Numbered from the stretch's first letter, positions 31,996-41,601 are shown. The stretch is 64,000 nucleotides of DNA from an uncultured Lewinella sp. (GCA_937873655.1 CALMYQ010000058.1:1-64000); one strand, 5' to 3'. The notes: a model not told the origin generated them from the sequence alone. A program made the numbers and translations.

Positions 31996-34167
31996 TCACA
32001 GCTTCAACCACTTTATCCAATCCCGCCTGCCATTCATGCGGACCGCGATCGTATAAAACCCGGCCGGTAAATCCCGGAAAGGAGATAATGCCAACCTGTT
32101 ATTGCCGCCGTAAAGCCTGGTGCGGAAAACCGCAATCTGTCCGTTTGTAGAGATCGCTTCAATTTCAGCCGTTTCCGAAGTTTCAGCCTTGATAGACAGA
32201 GTGGCCTCATCGGAGGAAGGGTTTGGGGCAATAACGAGGTTGAAAGGCCCTGTTGCCGGCGCTGCCGTTCCGACCAGTGGATCCGTGATGGTGATCCGGA
32301 CTTTCCGGATGGCTTCCCGGTAAACAATGATCTGCGGGATGACCACCAGCGAGTCTTCCTGCACGACAGCGATTCCGGTTTGCAGGATGTTGCCGGTGGC
32401 GGCGTCTTCCGTCTGCCAGGTCAGCATTTTATCCGTCGGCGGTTTGAATTGATGCGGCTTACGAACGGCCAGATCAGCGGTCAATTGGTCTTCAGGGCAA
32501 TTATCGTTGCCGAAAACCGCTTCGGATTCCAGCCAGGCAACAACCGACCATTGCCCCGGAGTGTCCTCAACGCTGTTCTGATCCCAACGGTGGTACCCTC
32601 CCCACGACCCCCAGTCATCGCCGACACCACTGGAACCGGTACCGGGTGTGCCGTCACCGGGGTCGTGGGCGGTAGGATCGAGGCGGTGGTTGAAGAATGC
32701 GGGGAAAGAGATGTCAGCGCGCAGGTTCTCTTCATAGGCGACGTCATCAACTACCGTTTGTTGGGTAGGAAAGTTGCCGTCGTGCCAATGATCGTCGTAA
32801 TTTGGTCCTTCATCAATGCCGTGGCTGCGTTCGCTCCACATGAGTTGCGCGCCGATCCCGAGGGAGTCGGCTTGGCGGTAGTTTTCCACTACGTAAGCGT
32901 CCCATTCCATGGTTCCGTTGGTGTCGTTCTTGCCGTGGAAAGACCTGAACAGCGGTAAATCACGTTGATGGGAGCAATTGTCGATCAGATTCCAGACATC
33001 CAGATGCCGCACAGTTTCTCCCTTCCGGTTCACGAGGTTGGTCGGGAAGTTATAATCGGCCGGTCCAAAGGTAACGATCCCTTCGCCGGGAGCGGATCCG
33101 CCGAATCCGTTATTGAAGATGGTAACTGTAGCGCAATGGTCCGGATAAATTTTTCCGAGTGCCGTCGCACCTGCCGACCCCATGCTATGACCGTTGAGGT
33201 TGATCCTGTTCGGGTCGATGTTGAAATGCCGGATCAGCCATTCGTCTATCCAGATATACCGGCGCTGGGTATAATTGACAATGGTATCTATCTCGGTCGG
33301 GATATTATCGGGGCTGAACGGGTCGTAGTTCTTACGCCAGCCGAAATGCCAACTCGGATTATCGGGATTGGGCGGATTGGGGCCCCGGTAACCGTAAAGG
33401 TCGTCGTTGTGCGCCAACAGGACTCCTTGTTTCGGCAGCAGGTTGACGATTTGTCTGGAACCGGGGATAGATTGATGAGCCTGCCCACCTCCGCCGTGCA
33501 ACCAGACGGTCAGCGGAAAAGGATGGGTCGTATCAAGACCCGGCGGGACGCTGACGATAAACAGGCTGGGCATGCCGTTTTTGGCGAAATTGGCCGTTAC
33601 CGGGAAATCGGGCCGGTTTTCCCATTGATTCTGCCGGCCGTCAGCCCACATGAAGTAGGCAAGGCAGGTATAACTTGGCGCGAACGGCGAAGGAAATACC
33701 GCCTGCAGATGACATTCCACCGGGTCGCCTACCGGGTCATAACTGAATGGAACGCTGCTTGGCGTGAGGTTCACACCTTGGGTGACGCCGGTCTCACCCC
33801 AGGGGACGACGCCGATCCAGAGCGCGCCTGCCTGATGCGGGGTAGCTACGAATAGCGCCTCGTTTGCGGCCAGATGGTATTCGCCGCCCTGCCCGTCGGG
33901 AATCCGGAAAGTAGCGGAAGGGTCGATCTGTTCCTTCAAGGCGCCGCCGCCGTATTCCCAGGCGAAAAGCCGGCCCATCAGAGTGGCGTTATCCGTATTG
34001 TTGAATGCGGTCGGTTTGGCATAAACGGCGTAGGTTTCCGGCAGCGGGAGGGATACTTCCCACACGACCCATACCTGCCCGTCGGCATACCAGGCGCGGA
34101 CGTTGGTTTGAGAGAAGCCGGCAGAGCAGGTTAATGTCAGGATTAGCGGTAAGAGCAAATTTTTCAT
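31996..34167 (-). CDS. T9SS-secreted alpha/beta hydrolase (esterase/PHB-depolymerase-like)
   Basis: This 723-residue protein has a signal peptide (MKNLLLPLILTLTCSAGFSQ). The first 170 residues are beta-rich. A hydrolase domain follows with oxyanion loop WLHGGGGQ and nucleophile S328 in NGHSMGSAG; an Asp and the H of SERSHGIDEG may complete the triad. The last 75 residues form a type A T9SS sorting domain (IAPNPSSDEATLSI ... LPAGFYTIAVRMNG ... WLKL), so it is exported across the outer membrane. Substrate class is uncertain. It is divergent from the FAD-oxidase gene across a 114-base region with TAATTTTG boxes in both directions. Confidence 0.85.
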   Translation of the reverse strand: MKNLLLPLILTLTCSAGFSQTNVRAWYADGQVWVVWEVSLPLPETYAVYAKPTAFNNTDNATLMGRLFAWEYGGGALKEQIDPSATFRIPDGQGGEYHLAANEALFVATPHQAGALWIGVVPWGETGVTQGVNLTPSSVPFSYDPVGDPVECHLQAVFPSPFAPSYTCLAYFMWADGRQNQWENRPDFPVTANFAKNGMPSLFIVSVPPGLDTTHPFPLTVWLHGGGGQAHQSIPGSRQIVNLLPKQGVLLAHNDDLYGYRGPNPPNPDNPSWHFGWRKNYDPFSPDNIPTEIDTIVNYTQRRYIWIDEWLIRHFNIDPNRINLNGHSMGSAGATALGKIYPDHCATVTIFNNGFGGSAPGEGIVTFGPADYNFPTNLVNRKGETVRHLDVWNLIDNCSHQRDLPLFRSFHGKNDTNGTMEWDAYVVENYRQADSLGIGAQLMWSERSHGIDEGPNYDDHWHDGNFPTQQTVVDDVAYEENLRADISFPAFFNHRLDPTAHDPGDGTPGTGSSGVGDDWGSWGGYHRWDQNSVEDTPGQWSVVAWLESEAVFGNDNCPEDQLTADLAVRKPHQFKPPTDKMLTWQTEDAATGNILQTGIAVVQEDSLVVIPQIIVYREAIRKVRITITDPLVGTAAPATGPFNLVIAPNPSSDEATLSIKAETSETAEIEAISTNGQIAVFRTRLYGGNNRLALSPFRDLPAGFYTIAVRMNGRRDWIKWLKL

Positions 34168-34204
34168 TTTTATCGATTGAAGGCTTATCCGGAAATTATC
34201 CTCG

Positions 34205-34256
34205 CAAAATTATGCCGGCGCGGGGAGCGATTTTTCACCCGAATGGGTTAATTTTG
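34205..34256. promoter_or_regulatory. Divergent promoter region with two TAATTTTG boxes
   Basis: TAATTTTG occurs on the minus strand at 34212-34205, 37 bases before the start of the secreted hydrolase, and on the plus strand at 34249-34256, 25 bases before the FAD-oxidase ATG. Both match the Bacteroidota -7 box. Neither has an obvious TTTG at the -33 spacing. Confidence 0.45.
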
Positions 34257-34281
34257 CCTGTATCCACCTGGACAAACGAGT

Positions 34282-35571
34282 ATGAAGAATTGGTCCGGCC
34301 ACCTCGCCTGGTCTCCAGATAAAACTGCATTTCCATCCTCCGGGGAAGAGATCCGGGAGCTCGTTCTGCATGCGCTCGAAAACGGCAAAAGTATTCGAAC
34401 CATCGGAGCAGGCCACTCTTTTACGTCCCTTTGCGAAACGGATGACATCCTGATCAGCCTGGACCATTACCAGGGGCTCATTGCTGTGGACAAGGACAAA
34501 ATGACGGCTACCGTAAAGGCCGGAACCCGGCTTTACCTCCTCAATGAGTTGCTGTTCGCACAAGGCATGGCGCTGGAAAACCTGGGCGACATCGACCAGC
34601 AATCCATTGCCGGAGCTGTCAGCACTGGGACCCATGGCACCGGCGCCGCACTAGGCAATATCAGCACCCTGATCCGGGCAATCCGGCTGATCGACGGCAA
34701 GGGCGAAACCCGGGAATGTTCGCCGGAAAAGGAGCCGCAACTTTTTCGGGCGGCTCAGGTTTCGCTCGGCGCTTTGGGCATTATCACCGAAATCACGCTG
34801 CAATGCGTTCCGGCGTTTAACCTGGAATTGCAGATCGGGAAGACCGGCCTGGAAGAGGTTATCCGGTCCTTCCCGGAATTGAATGCCCAGAACAAGCATT
34901 TCGAATATTACTGGTTTCCGCATTCCGGATACGCCATGACCAAAAAGCTGAATCCCACCGATGAAACGGAAGAGAAAGAAGGCTTCGGGAATTTTGTCCA
35001 GGAATATGTGTTGGAGAACTATGGGTTCCAGCTGATGTGCGACCTGTCGCGGTGGATCCCTTCGGCGACTCCGGGGCTGTCGCGTTTTTCAGGGCGAACG
35101 GTAGGGCCGTACCGGAAAGTAAGCCGGAGCTACAAGGCGTTCTGCACCCGCCGGCTGGTGCGTTTCAATGAGATGGAATACAATATTCCGTTGGCGGCTT
35201 ACGGCGATGTCATGAAGGAAATAGCCGGGGTTGTCAACCGGCAATTCAGGTCAATCCTGTTTCCGATTGAAAACCGGGTAGTGCAAGGTGATAATATTCC
35301 GCTGAGTCCGGCATACGCCCGGGATTCCGCCTATATTGCCTGCCATGTCTACCATAAAAAGGACTTCAGGGCCTTTTTTACCCGGCTTGAGGATATTTTC
35401 CGCGCGGCAGGCGGCAGGCCGCATTGGGGAAAAATCCATAACTTGCAACACAGGCAATACGCTGAAGCGTACCCGGATTTTCAGGCTTTCGATGCGATCC
35501 GCCGGCAATGCGACCCTGAGGGTGTTTTCCTGAATGCTTTTCTTCGATCCGTTTTTGGAATATCTGCATGA
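34282..35571 (+). CDS. FAD-linked oxidase, L-gulono/D-arabinono-1,4-lactone oxidase type
   Basis: This 429-residue protein belongs to the vanillyl-alcohol-oxidase flavin family. The N-terminal FAD domain has GAGHSF with H45 at the position that carries covalent FAD in some members, then GAVSTGTHGTG. The C-terminal ALO-type domain ends with the PHWGKIHNL signature typical of sugar-lactone oxidases. It would oxidise a sugar, polyol or lactone with oxygen as acceptor. No signal peptide is seen. The stop codon overlaps the start of the aldolase gene (ATGA), so both proteins are made together and probably act on one pathway. Confidence 0.88.
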   Translation: MKNWSGHLAWSPDKTAFPSSGEEIRELVLHALENGKSIRTIGAGHSFTSLCETDDILISLDHYQGLIAVDKDKMTATVKAGTRLYLLNELLFAQGMALENLGDIDQQSIAGAVSTGTHGTGAALGNISTLIRAIRLIDGKGETRECSPEKEPQLFRAAQVSLGALGIITEITLQCVPAFNLELQIGKTGLEEVIRSFPELNAQNKHFEYYWFPHSGYAMTKKLNPTDETEEKEGFGNFVQEYVLENYGFQLMCDLSRWIPSATPGLSRFSGRTVGPYRKVSRSYKAFCTRRLVRFNEMEYNIPLAAYGDVMKEIAGVVNRQFRSILFPIENRVVQGDNIPLSPAYARDSAYIACHVYHKKDFRAFFTRLEDIFRAAGGRPHWGKIHNLQHRQYAEAYPDFQAFDAIRRQCDPEGVFLNAFLRSVFGISA

Positions 35572-36761
35572 CGTCAGTCGAAAAATACCAATATTACAAA
35601 ACGGTCCTTGCCGGCCAGGGGTACCCTCATGCCTTGCTGGATATGGATTTATTGGACCGGAACATCAAAACCAACCTCGATAGAGCGGGAAAGAAGCCGA
35701 TCAGGGTTGCCACCAAATCCATTCGCAGTCCGGAAATCCTTCAGTATCTGCTGGATGCCGACCCCCGGATCAAAGGGGTCATGTGTTTCCACGGCAAGGA
35801 GGCGTTGTACCTGTCGGCTGCGGGTTTTGAGGATATCCTTATGGGGTATCCTGTTGTAGACAAGGACGTACTCAAGTCTATCGGGCTGGAAATAAAAAAG
35901 GGCCGGTACATCTGCCTGATGGTGGATTGTCCGGCGCATTTAAACCTGATCGAGGAAGTGGCGCGGGAGGTAAAAGCGGTTTACCCGGTCTGTGTGGATA
36001 TCGACCTTTCGCTGCACATGAAATTCCTGCATTTTGGCGTTTGGCGGTCGCCTATTACGGACCGGGATAAGCTTTATGCCTTTATCCAGAAACTAAAGGA
36101 CTGTCCGCACGTCCGCGTCGACGGATTGATGGGGTACGAGGCGCAGGTAGCCGGTCTGGGAGATGAGATCAGAGGATACGGGCTGAAGAATATGGTGATC
36201 CGTCAGCTCAAGGCCCGGTCGGTCCGCCTGGCTCAAAACCGCCGGGAGGAAGCGGTGACCCTGTTGCGATCTCAATTTCCCAACCTCAGGCTCGTCAATG
36301 GCGGCGGTACGGGAAGTGTGGAAAGTACGTACCAGGAAAATGCGGTTTCCGAAATCACGGTAGGTTCGGGATTCTATGCGCCGCATTTGTTCGATAATTT
36401 CTGGAATTTTGAACTGGAACCCGCACTGCTGTACAGCATACAGATCGTGCGCATACCTGCCGAGGGCATCTATACCTGCCAGGGCGGCGGTTATGTGGCC
36501 TCGGGCATGACAGAACCGATCAAAGCCCCGAAAGTCTGCCTTCCGGAAGGCGCCAGGCTGGATAAAAACGAAGGAGCAGGCGAAGTTCAGACCCCGGTCA
36601 GATACAACGGCCCCGAACCGCTGAAGATCGGTGACCCTGTTTATTTGCGGCACGCCAAAGCAGGCGAACTTTGCGAACATTTCAACGAAATTCTACTGAT
36701 CCGAAACGGGAAGATTGCCGGGAAGGCGGCTACTTATCGCGGGCTTGGTCTGGTGTTTTAG
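35568..36761 (+). CDS. PLP-dependent amino-acid deaminase/aldolase (alanine racemase N-terminal fold)
   Basis: This 397-residue protein has a fold-type III PLP barrel; the PLP lysine is K50 in RVATKSIRSPEIL. Later segments NGGGTGS and EITVGSGFYAPHLFD bind cofactor phosphate, and the C-terminal domain has RHAKAGELCEHFNE, with His and Cys placed like the zinc ligands of eukaryote-type D-serine dehydratase and D-threonine aldolase. It should cleave or deaminate a beta-hydroxy-D-amino acid. It is translationally coupled to the lactone-oxidase-like gene. Its stop codon overlaps the right copy of the 30-bp inverted repeat. Confidence 0.85.
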   Translation: MTSVEKYQYYKTVLAGQGYPHALLDMDLLDRNIKTNLDRAGKKPIRVATKSIRSPEILQYLLDADPRIKGVMCFHGKEALYLSAAGFEDILMGYPVVDKDVLKSIGLEIKKGRYICLMVDCPAHLNLIEEVAREVKAVYPVCVDIDLSLHMKFLHFGVWRSPITDRDKLYAFIQKLKDCPHVRVDGLMGYEAQVAGLGDEIRGYGLKNMVIRQLKARSVRLAQNRREEAVTLLRSQFPNLRLVNGGGTGSVESTYQENAVSEITVGSGFYAPHLFDNFWNFELEPALLYSIQIVRIPAEGIYTCQGGGYVASGMTEPIKAPKVCLPEGARLDKNEGAGEVQTPVRYNGPEPLKIGDPVYLRHAKAGELCEHFNEILLIRNGKIAGKAATYRGLGLVF

Positions 36762-36789
36762 GATCGGTGAATTAATAAGTGTCGCTTTT
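36760..36789. repeat. Right copy of the 30-bp long-range inverted repeat
   Basis: These bases are the exact reverse complement of 28643-28672. The copy begins at the middle base of the aldolase stop codon (TAG, 36759-36761) and ends in a T tract (gtcgctttttt), so it could also work as the end of that transcript, although it cannot fold into a hairpin by itself. Outside the 30 bases the two flanks differ. Confidence 0.95.
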
Positions 36790-37105
36790 TTGACCGCAGA
36801 TCAGTAAATTTATTTAAAATTCAATTAGGATTCAGTTAATATTAATGCCGCCGATTCCGGGCTTTAGCCGGCCTGTGTGCACCGCAAAGCGTTTAACTTT
36901 TTGACAATTAGTGACGTATATGCCGACCGTCTTCGGATTCTTGTAAATATTGCGTAAACAGATCTTCGGGTCCTGAAATCCGGCGCATTAAACCAGTGTT
37001 AACCAACCCGCGCTGAAGTTATTCCAAAATTAAAAATCCATTAAAATACCGGTTATCTCCCTGGAATAGTTTTGGACTTTCTTATCCAAACCTAAATTCA
37101 TATCT
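36790..37105. other. Intergenic region with candidate promoter for the propeller protein
   Basis: This 316-base stretch has no gene. It is AT-rich at both ends. TAGTTTTG at 37067-37074 matches the Bacteroidota -7 box and lies 31 bases before the ATG at 37106; no -33 TTTG is found. No hairpin of note was seen. Confidence 0.45.
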
Positions 37106-40100
37106 ATGCTCAGGAGATTTACCTATCTGATTGTCTTTTTGTTGCACTTCGGTTTTTTGACCGCCCAGAACGAACAGGAGCTTTACCACCTGGCCAGTTT
37201 TGAGACGGGATCCGAAGGTGCAGCGGAAACAGTTGCCTTTGATCCGGCAACCAGCCATGCCTTTTTCACCAGCAACGGACTCAACAAGCTGACCATTCTG
37301 GACTTGTCGGTACCGAAAACGCCCACGCTCTTTATGGAGATCGACCTGTCACCGTACGGCGGCGGCCCCAACTCGGTAGCCACGGCCAACGGCGTTGTCG
37401 CAGTTGGCGTGCAGGCCAATGAAAAAACCGACCCGGGAAAGATTGTTTTCTTCGATGCCAACGGAACGTTTCTGTTAGCTGTTGAAGCAGGGGCACTGCC
37501 GGACATGGTCGTTTTCAGCCCGGACGGCACCAAAGTATTGTCTGCCAACGAAGGCGAACCGAATGATGATTACACCATCGACCCTGAAGGCTCGGTCACC
37601 ATCGTAGACATTTCGGGCGGTGTCGGAGCTGCTACTGTTTCCACCGTTTCTTTTGCCGCCTACAACGACCGGAAAGCTTCCCTGATGAACAAAGGGATCC
37701 GGATTTTCGGCAACGACGGACTCTCTTCGGTTGCCCAGGATATGGAGCCTGAATATATCGCGATCACCGCCGACGGCAGCCTGGCTTACGTCAATTGCCA
37801 GGAAAACAACGCCTTTGCCGTTATTGACCTGACGACGAACAAACTCCTTGATCTTTATCCGCTTGGATATAAGGACCACCTGGCAGGTCGCCCAATGCTC
37901 GAATCTTTTGTCCTCAACGAACTTGTCCCGGATTGGCCGGACCTGGGAACACCTGTTTACGACGGAGGCCAACCTACTGTTAAAATCGGAGGCTTTTCAG
38001 GATTGTATTATGATCCCACTCAGTCCAGTGAGGATTCCCGGGTTTTTTATGCCATTCCGGATCGTGGACCCAACGGCGATGCAATCGCAAAAGCCAATGT
38101 TACTCCGGCGCCCGGACAGGACCTTCGGCCGTATAAATTGCCGGATTACCAGGCGAACATTGTCAAGTTTACCCTGAACCGGCAAACCGGGGCAGTTACC
38201 CTCGACGGCCAGATCCCGCTTTTCCGGCAAGACGGCGTTACGCCCATCTCAGGAAAAGGTAATATACCGGGTGTGGATGAAGTGCCGGTAACTTACGCCG
38301 ACCCGAATACGGCCTACGGGAATACCGATTATGTCGACAACACCGGGGAAGCATACCACGAGCTTCCTTATGATGCTTTCGGCGGGGATTTTGAAGGGAT
38401 CCTTCGCGACAAACACGGCGATTTCTGGATGTGCGACGAAAACCGTCCGGCCATTTACAAGTTCAACCCCGACGGCAACCTGATCGAACGTTATGTGCCT
38501 AAAGGCACTTCTGTGCTCGGCACAACGCCGGAGCCCGAAGGAACCTTCGGCGTCGAAACACTGCCCTCTGTTTACGCCAAAAGAAGAGGTAACCGCGGTT
38601 TTGAAGCGATCGCTTACGACAGCACGCACAACGTAATTTACGCGTTCATTCAGTCGCCGATCGAGAATCCGGATGCCAGCGTGCGGAATAAAACGGATGT
38701 GATCCGGATCCTGGGCATCGATGCGGCTACCGGCACTCCGGTTGAAGAATACGTATACCTGCTGGAGATCAATAAATACAGCGGTCGTTACAAGTCGAGG
38801 ATCGACAAGATCGGCGACGCCGTTTATACCGGTAACGGTCAATTCCTGGTGCTGGAACGGGACTCGGAACTGCCGGGCGTTACAGAAGGCAAGAAGTACG
38901 TTTTCAAGGTCGACCTGAAGGGGGCAACCAACATCCTGGGCACCGAACTGGCCCTCAGGGATACCCTTGGCGGGGCGCCGACCCTGGAACAACTTTCCGC
39001 CGATGAATTGCTTGCTGAAGGCGTGCACCCCGTCCACAAATTGAAGATCGCCAACCTTCCTACGCTGAACTACAACAGCTCCGACAAATCGGAAGGCATC
39101 GCACTCCTGCCGGGGAACGAGATCGCCGTAATCAACGACAACGACTTCGGCCTCGCCGGCGCCGGCGTATCTGACAACACCGTGCTTGGGATCATTTCCT
39201 TCCTGGGAGACAACGGCATGGATGCCAGCGATAAGGATGATTCCATAAACATCGCTCCCCGTCCGGTGCTGGGCATGTACCTTCCGGATGCGATTGCCGC
39301 CTATGAGGCCAACGGCGCTACCTATATCGTAACGGCCAACGAAGGCGACTCCCGCGACTACGACGGCTATTCCGAAGAAGAGCGCGTCAAAGACCTGGCA
39401 TTGGACCCGGATGTTTTTCCCGATGCTTCGGATCTGCAAAAAGACAAAGCGCTGGGTCGCCTGAAAACGACTTCTTCCCTGGGCGACCTGGACGGCGACG
39501 GCGATTACGATGAGATCTATTCCTACGGCGCCAGGTCGTTCTCCATTTTCGACGGATACGGTAACCTTGTATTCGACAGCGGCAGTGATTTTGCCGCCAA
39601 AGCCGCCCAATACGAACCCGACCTCTTCAATGAAGACGGTGGAACAAAGGACGGCAGAAGCGATGACAAAGGTGTAGAACCCGAAGCGGTGGGGATCGGT
39701 ACCATCGGCGACTTCACCTACGCTTTTATCGGGTTTGAGCGTCAGAGCGCTATCGTGGTGTACGACATTACGGATCCGACCGCTCCGGAATTCATTACTT
39801 ATTACAACAACCGAACGGTTGATAGCGGCGCCGTTTCCGGCGACGTCAGCCCGGAGATCATCAAATTCGTACCGGCAGACGAAAGCCCGAACGGTGAAAA
39901 CCTGCTGATCGTCGGATATGAGGTGAGCGGCTCCGTGGGCATTATCCAGGTGGGCGGTGAGATCGTGGCCGTAAGCGAACAGATCCGCGACAATGCCCGG
40001 TTCAAGGCCTTCCCGGTACCGGCAACGGATTGGGTGCATTTTGACCAACCTGTTTCGGGACAGATCTTTGATGCAAGCGGCCGCCTGATGACGGTATTGA

Positions 40101-40198
40101 ACAGCGACCGTGAAGTGAATGTGAGCAGTTGGGAACCGGGTATGTACGTTATCGCAACGCCGGAACAAGGTACCCGACGCTTCCTCAAGTTGAAGTAG
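37106..40198 (+). CDS. T9SS-secreted beta-propeller with inserted phytase/esterase-like domain
   Basis: This 1030-residue protein starts with a signal peptide (MLRRFTYLIVFLLHFGFLTAQ). Residues about 25-250 are propeller-like (FDPATSHAFFTSNGLNKLTILDLS, FSPDGTKVLSANEGEPND) and match choice-of-anchor I proteins. A phytase-like/esterase-like domain is inserted (residues about 290-690: YAIPDRGPNGDA, FGGDFEGILRDKHGDFWMCDE). The anchor-I fold then resumes (IVTANEGDSRDYDGYSEEERV, LGDLDGDGDYDEI). The C-terminus is a T9SS sorting tail (FKAFPVPATDWVHF ... GMYVIATPEQGTRRFLKLK). It is probably a surface phosphatase or esterase; whether it cleaves phosphate esters is unknown. A strong terminator follows. 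Confidence 0.85.
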   Translation: MLRRFTYLIVFLLHFGFLTAQNEQELYHLASFETGSEGAAETVAFDPATSHAFFTSNGLNKLTILDLSVPKTPTLFMEIDLSPYGGGPNSVATANGVVAVGVQANEKTDPGKIVFFDANGTFLLAVEAGALPDMVVFSPDGTKVLSANEGEPNDDYTIDPEGSVTIVDISGGVGAATVSTVSFAAYNDRKASLMNKGIRIFGNDGLSSVAQDMEPEYIAITADGSLAYVNCQENNAFAVIDLTTNKLLDLYPLGYKDHLAGRPMLESFVLNELVPDWPDLGTPVYDGGQPTVKIGGFSGLYYDPTQSSEDSRVFYAIPDRGPNGDAIAKANVTPAPGQDLRPYKLPDYQANIVKFTLNRQTGAVTLDGQIPLFRQDGVTPISGKGNIPGVDEVPVTYADPNTAYGNTDYVDNTGEAYHELPYDAFGGDFEGILRDKHGDFWMCDENRPAIYKFNPDGNLIERYVPKGTSVLGTTPEPEGTFGVETLPSVYAKRRGNRGFEAIAYDSTHNVIYAFIQSPIENPDASVRNKTDVIRILGIDAATGTPVEEYVYLLEINKYSGRYKSRIDKIGDAVYTGNGQFLVLERDSELPGVTEGKKYVFKVDLKGATNILGTELALRDTLGGAPTLEQLSADELLAEGVHPVHKLKIANLPTLNYNSSDKSEGIALLPGNEIAVINDNDFGLAGAGVSDNTVLGIISFLGDNGMDASDKDDSINIAPRPVLGMYLPDAIAAYEANGATYIVTANEGDSRDYDGYSEEERVKDLALDPDVFPDASDLQKDKALGRLKTTSSLGDLDGDGDYDEIYSYGARSFSIFDGYGNLVFDSGSDFAAKAAQYEPDLFNEDGGTKDGRSDDKGVEPEAVGIGTIGDFTYAFIGFERQSAIVVYDITDPTAPEFITYYNNRTVDSGAVSGDVSPEIIKFVPADESPNGENLLIVGYEVSGSVGIIQVGGEIVAVSEQIRDNARFKAFPVPATDWVHFDQPVSGQIFDASGRLMTVLNSDREVNVSSWEPGMYVIATPEQGTRRFLKLK

Positions 40199-40238
40199 TT
40201 TTTATAGTTTGGTGAGAATAAATTAGAATGAGGGACTG

Positions 40239-40264
40239 CGGCCCTTCCGGTTTCGGAAGGGCCG
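40239..40264 (+). terminator. Strong intrinsic terminator after the propeller gene
   Basis: An 11-bp perfect GC-rich stem (cggcccttccg with cggaagggccg) closes a 4-base loop gttt and is followed by ttctttt. It lies 41 bases after the stop codon and 27 bases before the end of the convergent DUF5690 gene, so it may serve both. Confidence 0.9.
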
Positions 40265-40290
40265 TTCTTTTGGCGCCCGGGGAAAACGGT

Positions 40291-41601
40291 TTACGCCGGC
40301 GATTGCTGCAATCCGGGAGCGCTTAATTTCCGGGCAAAATAAATAACCGCTGCAATGATCAGAAAGAAACCGGAAAACGCCAGCACGTAGCTCGTTTGTT
40401 TGAAGAAAGACAACCAACTGATATCCGGTTCTCCGAAATCCTTCCAGACCAGGATCGCAACCGAACCCATATAACCGAACGCGTCGGCCACATAGATCAA
40501 AAAACCGGCATTTGCCTTGTACCGGAAGGCGGCAATCATCCGGTCGAAAAGAATGCAGTTGAAGGGGACATAAGCAATGTACAGCCCCAGGCCGACCAAC
40601 ACCATCCAGACCCCTCCGCCCAGCAGGTGATGCTGCAGCAGGATAGTACTTCCGCCGATCAGGGCTGCGCCGGCCAGGATCAGCCACAGGTAGACCGACA
40701 ATGCCTTTCGGTTGTCCTGGATGAGCATGGTGGCGCCCATGGTGATCAGTACCGTGACGGCAATGGGTATTTCGCTGATGGTAAAAATGGAAGGCGTGTC
40801 GCCGAAACCCAGCGCCGACCAGATCTCAACGGCGAAGTTGTCGCGGAGGTCCCGATAGGCCGTAAGTAAGGTATAGAAGGCGATCAGCAGGATAAAGCCG
40901 GGTGCAAACCGGATGAAAAGCGCTTTGCGCGCAGCGCCGGACATGGGCCGGCGTTCGGTTCGCAGGCGAATATCATCGGGAGTGGGCGGCGGTATTTGCT
41001 CCAGCAGGTAGATGAACAGGAGGAGCGGAAGCAGAAAAAGTGCGCCCGTAGCCGCCGGCATCCAGAATTCACTGACCCCAAAATGGAGGGTCAGCCATTT
41101 TCCAACGGATTTGACCGCACCGGAAGAAACAATGAAACTGGCACTCAGGCCTGCGCCCAGGATCTCGGAGAAACGCCTTCCTTCGAGGTAGCTGAAAACA
41201 ATCCCCCAAATCATGCCCAAGGGCAGGCCGTTGAGGAACAGCAAGGCGATGTTCCAGGGCGCCGGGGTAACGGCAAACAGCACCAGCGCCAATTCTGCGA
41301 TCAGGATCAAAATCGCGAAAAGCACGGCCCGGTAACGGTTGCGCAATTCCGAAATGACCTTGATGCCGATGAATTTGGAAAGGGCATATCCCATGACCTG
41401 CGCCATGACCAATGCGCTTTTATAACCCAGATCGCCCAGAATAGCATCCTGACCGTTGAAGGTGCCCACGCTGAAGGGCTTCCGGAAAGCGTACATGCAA
41501 AAATAGGCGCCGAAAGCGGCGAAAATGGAATAGGTGATGAAAACAAAATTGCCGGCTTTGGCCAATCGGGCTCGCAACATGGCGGTTGGTTTTCCAGACA
41601 A
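40291..41601 (-). CDS. DUF5690 family multi-pass membrane protein, transporter-like
   Basis: This 436-residue protein has about 12 hydrophobic helices. N-terminal motifs (FAAFGAYFCMYAFRKPFSVGTF) resemble MFS/organophosphate transporters (GlpT-like YxxRK), and the family is named DUF5690 as far as I recognise it. It could import an organophosphonate or phosphate ester, which would fit the phosphonate-type enzymes just downstream; this is inference from context. No ABC transporter for phosphonates is present in the window. The Met at 41601 starts a charged leader before the first helix, and a second Met seven residues in is an alternative. Confidence 0.78.
   Translation of the reverse strand: MSGKPTAMLRARLAKAGNFVFITYSIFAAFGAYFCMYAFRKPFSVGTFNGQDAILGDLGYKSALVMAQVMGYALSKFIGIKVISELRNRYRAVLFAILILIAELALVLFAVTPAPWNIALLFLNGLPLGMIWGIVFSYLEGRRFSEILGAGLSASFIVSSGAVKSVGKWLTLHFGVSEFWMPAATGALFLLPLLLFIYLLEQIPPPTPDDIRLRTERRPMSGAARKALFIRFAPGFILLIAFYTLLTAYRDLRDNFAVEIWSALGFGDTPSIFTISEIPIAVTVLITMGATMLIQDNRKALSVYLWLILAGAALIGGSTILLQHHLLGGGVWMVLVGLGLYIAYVPFNCILFDRMIAAFRYKANAGFLIYVADAFGYMGSVAILVWKDFGEPDISWLSFFKQTSYVLAFSGFFLIIAAVIYFARKLSAPGLQQSPA

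Noticed and set aside
36760..36789. Right 30-bp repeat as an intrinsic terminator
   Set aside because: It ends in a T tract but cannot form a stem by itself, so it was kept as a repeat only.
38249..40168. Antisense frame of about 640 codons inside the propeller gene
   Set aside because: GC-rich codon usage often leaves the opposite frame open. The plus-strand protein has a signal peptide, known folds and a T9SS tail.
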